Part shown: positions 31,874 through 41,300 of the stretch, piece by piece
Numbering within the stretch: the first letter of the stretch is position 1
Layout: every line of letters begins with the position of its first letter
The notes under the pieces: generated by a model
Databases searched by the model: none
What the model saw: the letters and a program-made list of their open reading frames with translations, nothing else
What the model was told of the DNA's origin: nothing
NCBI RefSeq assembly: GCF_021412625.1
Contig: NZ_JAKCFI010000015.1
Location: 1 to 64,000, forward strand
Source: Myxococcus stipitatus
GTDB lineage: Bacteria; Myxococcota; Myxococcia; Myxococcales; Myxococcaceae
Direction of reading: 5' to 3'
DNA length: 64,000 nt
Program-made: the position numbers and the translations under genes

Positions 31874-33268
31874 CTACTTCCCCGGTCCCGGGACGTTGTC
31901 CGCGTCCATGCTGGACAGCGACGACGCGGGCCCGTAGCGGTCCTTGCGCTGGTCCAGCGCGCCGGCCTTCCGGATGAGCGCGCCCAGCTCCACCACGTCC
32001 GGCCGCTCCGTCAGCGGCGCGCCCACCTCCCCCCAGAGGGCCTGCAGCCGCGCCCAGTCGAGGGTGCGCGTCCAGTACGAACCCCGGAGCTTCTCCGCGA
32101 AGGCCGCGGCCACGTAGGCCAGCCGCGTGGCGGGGGCGGCCTTCGCCGCGCTGGAGCGCAGGGTGCTGGACGGCATCAGCATCTGCACCCGGCGCCACAT
32201 GGTGTTCTCGCCCTGCTCGTAGAGGATGCGCAGCGTGCCGAAGGCGATGGCCGGCCGCAGCAGCTTCACCTCGTAGATGGCGGTGACGCACGCGCCCTTC
32301 GCCATGGGGACGGGCGTCACCTCCTCGTCGTCCGGGGGCGGCTCGGGCGTCGCGCTCTGGTTCTCGTAGCCCACCAGCCGGTAGCGCGCCACCGCGCCGC
32401 GCTCGAACTCCAGCTGCACGCCCACGTCCGTGAAGTCCTCCCGCGCGCAGGCGCTCACGCGCACCACGTGGTAGCCCTTGCGGCCCGGTGACGGGAACCC
32501 CTCCACCGCGAGGAGGAAGGGGCCCACCTGCTCCCCGGACGCCCCCAGGTCGAAGCTGTTGACGAAGTCCTCCACGCGCACCGACTCCTCGGCGGGGAGC
32601 GACTCCCGCTCCAGGTAGCCGCGCGTCAGCGCATACGAGGCCGTGCTCACCTGGAAGGTGTACGTCGAGACGCGCTCCTCCTCCGTGTCGATGGTCGGGT
32701 TGACGCCATGGCCCCGCGTGTCCGAGTCCCGCAGGGGCTTGCCCCCGGGGAACATCAGCGAGAACTGGTTGGCGCTGTCCATCTGGAGGACGGGCGTCTG
32801 CGGCATCGCCCAGGGCGGCGCCCGGTCGCGGATGTCGCCGGTGCGCGGCGCGGCCATCCAGGCGACGCCGTCGGACTCCAGCCGGAGCGGCGGCGCGAAG
32901 GGCGCCAGGGGTTGGAAGGCGGAGCTGGACGCCACGGCCAGCGTGGGGGCGAGCGACACGGGCTGCTCGAGCCGCTGCCCCGCCCTCACCTCGACGTCCG
33001 CGCGCGTGACGGAGGCGAAGGCCTCCTTCTCGAAGCGCAGGGCATAGCGACCGGGCGGCAGGCGCAGCGCGTAGCGGCCCTGGGCGTCCGTGGTGGTGGC
33101 GCGCTCGGCCTGGAGCACGGGCGACGTCGCGGACACCCTCACGCCAGGCAGCGGCTGCTGGCTCGACGAATGGAGCACGGTGCCCGCGACGGTTCCCTCC
33201 TGGCCCGACGCCGGGAGGGCGAGGAGCAGGAGCAGGCAGCAGAGCCAACGCGGGGTCGCGGACTTCAT
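31874..33268 (-). CDS. YfbK-family paralogue lacking the vWA domain
   Basis: A 464-residue exported protein. Signal peptide 1-22; residues 25-110 form a carboxypeptidase-regulatory-like beta domain (GRYALRLPPGRYALRFEKEA). Residues 195-270 match the YfbK N-terminal domain (STYTFQVSTASYALTRGYLE; SVRVEDFVNSFD) and residues 280-450 match the DUF3520-type C-terminal region (VQLEFERGAVARYRLVGYEN; CVTAIYEVKL). Where the vWA domain with its DxSxS site should be, the two flanks are joined directly at about residues 275-281. Compare the complete homologue at 9148. It is the first gene of an operon with the histidine kinase and response regulator. A role as a ligand-binding or scaffold partner of the sensor is inference. 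Confidence 0.8.
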   Translation of the reverse strand: MKSATPRWLCCLLLLLALPASGQEGTVAGTVLHSSSQQPLPGVRVSATSPVLQAERATTTDAQGRYALRLPPGRYALRFEKEAFASVTRADVEVRAGQRLEQPVSLAPTLAVASSSAFQPLAPFAPPLRLESDGVAWMAAPRTGDIRDRAPPWAMPQTPVLQMDSANQFSLMFPGGKPLRDSDTRGHGVNPTIDTEEERVSTYTFQVSTASYALTRGYLERESLPAEESVRVEDFVNSFDLGASGEQVGPFLLAVEGFPSPGRKGYHVVRVSACAREDFTDVGVQLEFERGAVARYRLVGYENQSATPEPPPDDEEVTPVPMAKGACVTAIYEVKLLRPAIAFGTLRILYEQGENTMWRRVQMLMPSSTLRSSAAKAAPATRLAYVAAAFAEKLRGSYWTRTLDWARLQALWGEVGAPLTERPDVVELGALIRKAGALDQRKDRYGPASSLSSMDADNVPGPGK

Positions 33269-33384
33269 CGTGAAGACGACTCGGCTCCCCTCGGGAGCGG
33301 TTCCTCGGGAACACGGCCAGCGTGCCGCAGAAGGGCCGTGCGCTGCATCATGGTTCCATCACGACGCGAGGCAGCCCCTGGCGA

Positions 33385-34062
33385 CTACTTCTCCGCCGTG
33401 AAGGGGACGTCCAGCACGGGCCGGGACTTCGCGTCCGGCAGGTCGTAGTGCCACCACTCCATGCGGTTGGGCGTGAAGCCCGCGCCCTCCATCGCCTCGC
33501 GGAGGACCTCGCGGTGCTGGCGCGACGCCTCGGTGCCTCCGGCGTAGCCGTGGTGGGCCTCGGGCGTGAAGGTGTCGAAGGGCGTGGGCATCTCCACCTC
33601 CTTGCCCTCCAGCGTCACCAGCGTCAGGTCCACCGCCCCGCCCCGGTTGTGGTTGGAGCCCTTGCGAGGGTCCGCCACGTAGCCGGGCACGGGCATGATC
33701 TTCCACATCTCCCACTGCACCGCGCGGGGCCGGTAGCAGTCATAGACCTTCAGCCGGTAGCCCTTGGGCCGCAGCACGTCCGCCGCCGCCTTCAGCCTGC
33801 GCGCGGACTCCGGCAGCAGCAGGCACCGCGCCGTGTCCGGGTACACCTGGCGCTTGAGGAAGTTGTCCGCCGTCGCGTAGCGCAGGTCCAGCGCCAGGTC
33901 CGTCACCACCGTGGTCGCGTCCACCAACGCGGAGGCCTTCGCGCCCGGAGGCTTCGCGGACGGGGCGGGCTTCGGCGCCGGCGGCTTCGCGTCCTCGGCG
34001 AGCGCCGCGCTCCCCATCGACAGGCCCAGCACCACCCCCCACGTCCGCGTCGTCATCGTCAT
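33385..34062 (-). CDS. VanX-type D-alanyl-D-alanine dipeptidase
   Basis: A 225-residue exported zinc dipeptidase of peptidase family M15D. Residues 1-22 are a signal peptide, followed by a Pro/Lys/Ala linker. The zinc motif SNHNRGGAVDLTL (H138, D145) and EWWHY (catalytic E202, zinc H205) are intact, as is DCYRP with the substrate-contacting Arg. Such enzymes cleave free D-Ala-D-Ala; with an export signal and no vanHA genes nearby, a role in peptidoglycan recycling or prey-wall degradation is more likely than vancomycin resistance (inference). The start overlaps the end of queC. Confidence 0.88.
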   Translation of the reverse strand: MTMTTRTWGVVLGLSMGSAALAEDAKPPAPKPAPSAKPPGAKASALVDATTVVTDLALDLRYATADNFLKRQVYPDTARCLLLPESARRLKAAADVLRPKGYRLKVYDCYRPRAVQWEMWKIMPVPGYVADPRKGSNHNRGGAVDLTLVTLEGKEVEMPTPFDTFTPEAHHGYAGGTEASRQHREVLREAMEGAGFTPNRMEWWHYDLPDAKSRPVLDVPFTAEK

Positions 34063-34751
34063 GCCCCCACCGTGTAGCGCGTCGGGTCCGGAACGCCCGC
34101 CTCCTCGAAGCCCTTCTTGCGCAGCAGGCAGCTGTCGCACCGGCCACACGCGCGGCCTTGCGCGTCCGGGTCGTAGCAGGAGTGCGTCAGGCCGTAGTCG
34201 ATGCCCAGCTTCACGCCCTCGCGGATGATGTCCGCCTTGCTCAGCCCGGACAGCGGCGCGTGCACCGTGAAGCGCGCGCCCTCGGCGCCCGCCTTGGTGG
34301 CCAGGTTGGCCATGGCCTCGAAGGAGCGGATGAACTCCGGCCGACAGTCCGGGTAGCCGCTGTAGTCCACCGCGTTGACGCCGATGAAGATGTCGGTGGA
34401 GCCCACCACCTCCGCCAGCCCCAGGGCCAGGGAGAGGAACAGCGCGTTGCGCGCGGGCACGTACGTCACGGGGATGCCGTGGCTCATCTCGTCCGCGGGC
34501 CGGTCCTTGGGCACGTCGATGTCCGCGGTGAGGGCCGAGCCGCCCACCTGCCGCAGGTCGATGGACACCTCGCGGAAGTCCCCCACCCCCAGCGCGGCGG
34601 CCACCTCGCGCGCCTTGCGCAGCTCCACCGCGTGGCGCTGTCCATACGCCACCGACAGGCACACCGGCTCGAAGCCACGCGCCTTCGCCATGGCCACGCA
34701 CGTCGTGGAGTCCAGCCCTCCCGAGAACAGCACCACCGCCCGCTTCGTCAT
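34059..34751 (-). CDS. queC: 7-cyano-7-deazaguanine synthase
   Basis: A 230-residue ATP-dependent enzyme that converts 7-carboxy-7-deazaguanine to preQ0 in queuosine synthesis. It has the PP-loop FSGGLDSTTC, FIGVNAVDYSGYPDCR, and the zinc cysteines in SCYDPDAQGRACGRCDSC. GGAGGGATTG precedes the ATG at 34751; the longer frame to 34793 has no site. No queD, queE or queF lies nearby. It overlaps the dipeptidase gene by 4 bp and the upstream lipoprotein stop by one base. Confidence 0.95.
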   Translation of the reverse strand: MTKRAVVLFSGGLDSTTCVAMAKARGFEPVCLSVAYGQRHAVELRKAREVAAALGVGDFREVSIDLRQVGGSALTADIDVPKDRPADEMSHGIPVTYVPARNALFLSLALGLAEVVGSTDIFIGVNAVDYSGYPDCRPEFIRSFEAMANLATKAGAEGARFTVHAPLSGLSKADIIREGVKLGIDYGLTHSCYDPDAQGRACGRCDSCLLRKKGFEEAGVPDPTRYTVGA

Positions 34752-35350
34752 CAATCCCTCCGGACGCCCTGAACCTTGTAGGCCGTCTTGCACGAGGTGG
34801 GATTACACGTACAGGAGCCCGGCAGGAAGAGGTCCGTCAGCGTGCCGCAGGCCAGCGCCACGTCGTAGCCGTTCTCCGTGGGAGCGGGCGTGCTGCCGTC
34901 CGGAATCCCGCCGTCGAAGCCCGCGCAGCTGCGCGAGAGGGCGGTCGCCTGGCTGTCGCTGAAGAGCGTCACGCTCAGCGACTCCTCGATTTGCGAGTCC
35001 TTGCAGCCCGTCCCGCACGTGGAGCGGGGCGCCGTCGCGCGCAGCGTGGAGGTGACGGCCTGGGCCTCGAACCGCGCCTCGCGGTCATACCCCTGCACCG
35101 TGAACCAGCCCCCGGTGCCGGCGTCCTCCCGGGAGAAGGTGCCCTCGAAGCGGAACACGCCCGCGTCGTCCACCTGGGCGAACTCCGGCATGGAGGCGTC
35201 GCAGGTGGTGTTGGCCGGGTCCAGGCGGGCCTCGAACTGGAAGGTGCCCACCAGCTGGCTGCCCGGGAAGACCGGGTCCGAGGAACAGGCCATGGCCGCG
35301 GCGACGGCCGCGACCGGCAGGGCGACGAAGACAAGACGCTTCAGGTGCAT
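34751..35350 (-). CDS. Lipoprotein of unknown function
   Basis: A 199-residue protein with a lipoprotein signal ending at a Cys (VAAVAAAMACSS, C22). The mature part is a cysteine-rich beta-type domain with seven or more cysteines, including CGTGC and CTCNPTSC. No known domain is recognised. It is the first gene of a three-gene overlapping set with queC and the VanX-like dipeptidase; the functional link to queuosine is not apparent, so co-transcription may be incidental. Confidence 0.75.
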   Translation of the reverse strand: MHLKRLVFVALPVAAVAAAMACSSDPVFPGSQLVGTFQFEARLDPANTTCDASMPEFAQVDDAGVFRFEGTFSREDAGTGGWFTVQGYDREARFEAQAVTSTLRATAPRSTCGTGCKDSQIEESLSVTLFSDSQATALSRSCAGFDGGIPDGSTPAPTENGYDVALACGTLTDLFLPGSCTCNPTSCKTAYKVQGVRRD

Positions 35351-35371
35351 ACGGCGCGAGAGGCTACACGG

Positions 35372-38300
35372 CTACCCGCGTCCGAGCACGGAAAGGGCCA
35401 CCGCCCGGAAGGCGCCTCCCCGGGCGAGCACCGCGCCCACATCCACGCGGGACGGGTCACTCCCCCGCACCTCGTCGTCCAGCAGCGCCAGCACGCGCCC
35501 GGCCGCCAGCGACGCGGGGACCGCCTCGAAGGCCTTCACCGCCGCCGCCTCGAGGCCGGGCACCGCGCCGGGACGCGCCAGCTTCACGCCCGCCTCGCCC
35601 AGCGCCAGCGCCAGCGCGCACAGGAAGCCCAGCTCCACCGGACCGAAGCACGCCAGCGCGCCCGCGCCCAGCACGAGCACCTCGGGGCTCGCGAGGTACG
35701 CCTCCACCCCGCCCGTGGGGTCCACGCACACGCGCAGCCCGCCCGCGCCGAGCGAGGCCAGCAGCGGGCGCAGGGCGGCGAACAGCCGCGGGAAGCGCTC
35801 CTGCGTCACCCCCAACGCGCCCGGGGGCACCGGGTGCTCGAAGCCCGTGGGCACCGCCAGAGGCAGCATCGACACCGCGTGGGCCGTCGCCGTGCTGGAG
35901 GCCAGCGCGGCGCCGATGCCGTCCGCGCGCTCCGCGGCCTCCGTCTGGCCCAGCCCGCGCAGGGCCTCCGCGAACAGCGTCCAGCCGTCCACGTCCAACG
36001 GTTGGGCGCGCAGCAGCTCCGGCCACAGCCGCGCGGCGAGCGGCGCGCCTTCGGGCACCGGGGAGAGGCGCTCGGCAGCCAGCCTCAGGCCCTCCGGCGA
36101 CAACGTCCCCGCGTCGGCCAGACGCTCCGTCAGCCGCGCCGCGGGCGAGACGAGCTGCGCGTCCAGGTAGCCCCGGAGGATGGACTCCAGCACCGCCGGC
36201 TCGTCGGTGAGCCGCTCGCGCAGCTGGAGCGCCTCTCCGGTGAGGCCGCGCTGCTCCGCCAGCCGCGCGCGGCGGGCCAGCCGCTCCTCCGTCTCCGGCA
36301 GCGCCTCGAGCTGCGCGGCGGCGTCCGCCACCTGCCCCAGCGCCTCGTAGGCGTCCGCCAGCCGCTCGCGGTGCGGCAGGGCCGCGTCCGGGCCCTCCTC
36401 CACCGCCAGCCGCTGCGCCAGCGACACGAAGACGGAGGGCTCGCGCGACTCGTCCACCAGCGCCAGCAGGTGACGCAGCGCGGGCAGCGTGGCGCCGTCG
36501 TCCTCGAGCGCGCGCTCGAACTCGGCGCGGGCCTCCGCCGGCTGCTCCAGCGGGCTGAGCAGCAGCTCTCCGCGCTCCAGGCGCAGCGCGGCGCGGGCGC
36601 GGGCGTCCTCCTCCACCTCGACGAGCCGCGACAGCGTGCGGGCCGCCGCCTCGAAGCGCCCCAGCTCGACCTCCAGCGCGTGGCGCTCGCGCAGCAGCGC
36701 CTTGCGCCGGGCGGGCCAGCCCTCCGCGGCCATGGCCAGCGCTTCCTCGCGCGCGTCCACCGGCAGCGCGCGCACGCGATGCAGCAGCGCGTCGGCGAGC
36801 ACCTCCGGCTGCTCTCCCAGGTGGGGCAGCAGCAGCGCGAGGCGCGGCGCGAAGCCGGCGTCCGACGCCAGCTCCTCCAGGGCGCGCAGTCGCAGGAGCA
36901 CCGGCGCCCGGGCCGAGCGCAGCACCTCGTCGCGCAGGGCCACGGCGAAGGCGGCGTCACGCCCGGCGGACAGGGCCGCCAGCTCCAGCAACCCCTCCGT
37001 GTCGCGCTCCTCGCGCAGGCCCTCCGCGAGCGCCGACGCGTGCGCGGCGTCCGCGTCCGGGAGCGCGGCGAGCGCCCAGAGCGCCTCGCGGGTGCGAGCC
37101 TTGTCGCCCGCCTGCGCCGCCATGGCCAGCGCGTCCGTCAGCTCCCCCGCCGCCATCGCCGGCGCGAAGCCCACGTCCACGGCTCGGGCGAAGGCGCCCA
37201 ACCGGCCGAAGCGCTCCGCCAGCTCCGCGGGCGGCAGCATGTCCGGGGCCTCGGCGGCGATGCGCTCGATGACCTCCAGCGCCTCGCCGTGCTCGCCCGC
37301 CCGCTCCCAGAGGTCCGCGGCCTCCAGCAGCAGCGGCGGACGCTCGTCGGGCGCCGCCTGCCGCGCGGCCTGCAGCAGCGCGCGCGCCGCCCGGGGTGCC
37401 TCGCCTGACGCCCGGTACAGGTGCGCCACGCGCAGGGACGCGTCCACGTCCGGCTCCGTCGCCGCCGCGGCCCTGGCCGCCTTGAGCGCGTCCGGCAACC
37501 GGCCCGCGGCCTCGAAGGCCCGCGCCGCCGCCAGCAGCAGCTGCTGCTTCTCCCGGCCAGACGCCAGCTCGGCGCGCGCCACCTGCACCTCGGCGCGGCG
37601 CTCGGGCACGGCGCCCAGCAGCTTCTCCAGCGCCACCAGCGCGTCCGCGTAGCCCGCGCCCGCGGTGCCCCGCGCCACCACCTGCTCGAGCACCTCGCGC
37701 GCCGCCTCCTCGCGGCCCGCGTCGCCCAGCAGCCCGGCCAGCTCCAACCTCAGCGCCGCCGCCTCGTCCGCGTCCTCCACCCGCTGGACCAGCCGCTCCA
37801 GCGCGTCGACCAGCCGCGCGGGCTCGGCCCGGGTGCGCAGCCCCGCGACCAGCGCGCGCAGCGCGGTGGCGTCCTCGGGCGCGGCCTCGGCGGCGCGCTG
37901 GGTGAGCTCCCACGCCGCGGACGCGTCCGCGAGCGACTCGGAGGCCACCGTGGCGGCGGCCAGCAGCAGCTCGGCGGCGCGCGCGCCTCCCGCGGCCTCC
38001 GCGCCGGATTCGTACACGGCCAGCAGGTCGCCGTGGCGGCCCAGGGCGCGCAGGCCCGCCACCGCGCGGTCGATGATGACGGCGTCGGCCGGACGCAGCC
38101 GCGCCAGCGGCAGCAGCGCGTCGATGGCCTCTCGCGGGTCGTCGAAGAGGTCGGCAGCGCGGCGGTAGAGCACCTCGGCCGTGGCAGTGTCGTCCGCGTT
38201 GCGCGCCAATTGGAGCGAGGCCCGGTACAGGCCCGGCGCGTTGCCGGTGCGGGAGTGGACCTCGGCCAGCAGGGACAGCGCCTCGCGGCCGCGCTCCCCT

Positions 38301-41300
38301 TGCGGCTCCAGCGCGACCACCGCCTCGAAGGCGTCCGCCGCGTCGTGGTACGCGTTGGCGCCCAGCGACGCGTGCCCCAGCCGCAGCCACGTGCGCGCGC
38401 GCACGGCCACCGGCAGCGCGTCGCCACCGACCGTCAGCAACCGCCGGTCATAGGGGCGCGCGGCGGCCGGGCCTCCGCTGTTCGCGGCCAGCTCCGCCCG
38501 GGCGCTCAGCGCCTCCACGTCGTCGCCCGCGCGGCCCAGGTAGGCGTCGAACGCCTCGGCGGCCAGCAGCACCTCGCCCGCGTCGAGCAGCCGGGTGGCG
38601 CGCTCGCGCAAGAGCGGCAGGGCCTCCTCGGGGGGCAGCGCGGCGGCGCGCTGGGACAACAGCTCCGCCAGCCGGCGGACGTCCCCGGCCGCGCGCTCGC
38701 GCACGCGCTCGAAGGCCTCGGGGCTCGCCGGGTCCAGCTCGAAGGCCCGGTCCTCGCACAGGAGCGCGCGCTCGCGGGCCCCCGCGGCGAGGAAGGCCCG
38801 CGCGGCGGCCAGGTAGCTTCCGGCCGCCTCGGACTCCGGCTGGCGCTGGGCCCGGCGCAGCATCAGCTCCGCCAGCGACTGGTGGTCCCGCGTCTCTTCC
38901 AGGAAGGCGCGGTGACGGGCGAAGACGGGCTCGCGGAAGGGGTCCGCCTCGAGCAGCACCGCGTCGAACTCCGCGGCGTCCGCGTGGCGCTTCACCTCGT
39001 GCAACAGCTCCGCCGCCTGCGCGGTGAGGTCCAGGTCGTCCGGACGGGCCGCGCGCGCGGCGATGAAGGCCGCGGCGGCGGCGTCGGGGCGGTGGGCCCG
39101 GTCGCGGTACAGCACGGCGGCGCGCTGGAGCAGGGCCGCGCGCGCCTGCGCGTCCTCGGCGTCCTCGGCGCACTCCTCGTACCAGGCGGCCAGCTCCGCC
39201 AGCCGGCCATCATGCTCCAACAGGCGCGACAGCAACGCCTCCGCGTCGGACAGCGCGCGGTCCAGCCGCAGCGCCTCGCGCAGGTAGACCTCCGCCTGGG
39301 CCGCGTCGGACAGCACGCCCAGGTGCAGCCGCGCCAGCCGCAGCCGCAGCGCCGCGCCCTCGCGCGCGTCCTCCAGGAGCGGCAGCGCCCGCTCCAACCA
39401 GAGCGCCTCCGCCTCGGCGTCGTCCCGTCGCTCGGCCAGCGCAGCGCCCAGCCGCGCGGTGCCCAGGTCCTCGGCCAGGGAGAAGGCCCGGTCCAGCGCG
39501 GCCTCGGAGGCGGCCAGGTCCAGCTTCACGTCGCGCAGCAGCTCCGCGCGGTGGCGCTCGCACGCCGCGGCCTCGGCGGCGCGGCCCTGGGCCTCCAGCA
39601 GGTCCCTCGCGTCCGCCAGCGAGCGCAGCGCCTCGTCGACCCGGCCGAGCTCCTCCGCGAGCCGGGCCTCCTCCGCGTGCGCGGCCAGCGTCGCGCCCAC
39701 GTCCCCCGACTCCAGGCTGAGCGCGGCGACGTGGCGCAGCTCCGCGAGCAGCTCCACCGAGCGCCCCGTCTCGCGGTGGAGCGCCGCGAGCTGACGGCGC
39801 AGGGGCAGCGGCGAGCGCGCCATCCCCGCCGCGCGCGACAGCAGCTCCGCCGCGACGGCCGCGTCCGCCAGCACCGCGCGGGCCCGCTCCGCCAGCACCA
39901 CCAGCCGGCGCACCGTGTCCTCGGAGGGCGCCAGGGCGCGCGCGTGGGTGACGAGCACCTCGAAGGCGCCGCGCGGGTCGTCCTTCTCCAGCAGGCCGGA
40001 GAGGTGCTGCACCGCGGCCTCGCACAGCGGCCGGTGGGTGAGCAACGCGCGGTAGGCCCCCATGGCGCGCTTCGCGTCGCCCGCGCTCTCGGCCAGCTCG
40101 CCCAGCCGCAGCCACGTCGCCTCGGCCGCCTCCGCGTCCGCGCCGAAGTCCGCCGCGGCGGCCAGCGCCTCCTGGAGCGGCAGCGCCTCCTGCACCGCGC
40201 CGCGCAGGTACAGCAGCTCCGCCAGCGAGGCCAGCTCCGCGCCCGTCGCCGGCACCAGCGCGTGCGCCTTGCGCGCCAGCTTCAGCGCGCGGTCCAGCTC
40301 CTGCGCGCCCCGCGCGTAGGTGGCGCCCTCGCGCAGCAGCGCCGCGGCCTCCTGCGCGGACGCGCTCTCCGCGGCGGTCTCCAGCAGGGCGGCCGCCTCG
40401 CGCAGCTCGCCCCGGCCCGCCACCAGCGCCACCAGCCGGCGGCGCGCGGACGCGTCGGCGGGGGTGAGCCGCAGCGCCTGGCGCAGCGCCGCCTCCGCGG
40501 AGGCCGGCTGCGACAGCCGCTCCAGGTAGAGGTCCGCCAGCTCCAGGTACATCGCCGCCGCCTCCGACGGCGCGACGTGCGGGGCCTCGGTGGACAGCAG
40601 CTCCGCCAGGGCCTTCCAGTCCTCCAGCGCGCGCAGCACGCGCTGCAGCGACACGGTCGCCTGGGCATGGCGCGGCGCCAGCGCGAGCGCGGCCGACAGG
40701 CTCGCCCCCGCCGCCTCCGGCTGTCCCCGGGCCTCCAGCAGCGCGGCGCGCGCCAGCAGCGCCTCCACGCGGCGGGGCGTGGGGCCCTGACGCGAGGCCT
40801 CCTCCAGGGCGACGGCCTCCTCGTCCGGGCGCGCGTCGCGGCGGGCCAGCTCCGCCAGGGCGAAGAAGGCATCGCAGCGCTCGGCGTCCGCGGGGCCGAG
40901 CGCGATGGCCCCCAGCAGCGCCTCGCGCGCGGGCTCCCGCGCGTCCTTCTGCATCAGCAGCGACGCCAGCGCGAGCATCCGCTCCCGGGCCCGCGTGGAC
41001 AGCTGGGCGTCCGCGGCGACGGCGCGACGCCACACCTCCAGCTCGACGACCTCGTCGCCGGACTCGCGCGCCAGCTCCGTCAGCGCCAGCAGCAGCGGCG
41101 CGGGGCGGCGGGCCAGCTTCGCGGCCTCGGAGAAGTCATCCCGCGCGGCGGCCACGCGCCCGGCGGCGCGGTGCAGCAGCGCCCGGCGCGCGAGCAGCTC
41201 CGCGCGCGCCTCGCCCGAGGCGGTCGACACCAGCGCGCCCAACAGCTCCAGCCGCTCCGCCTCCTCGTCGTGCGAGCCCGTGCCCGGAGGGGGCAACAGG

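Noticed and set aside
33385..34062. Vancomycin-resistance gene
   Set aside because: VanX-like motifs are present, but there are no vanH/vanA or vanS/vanR genes, and the protein carries an export signal, unlike cytosolic VanX.
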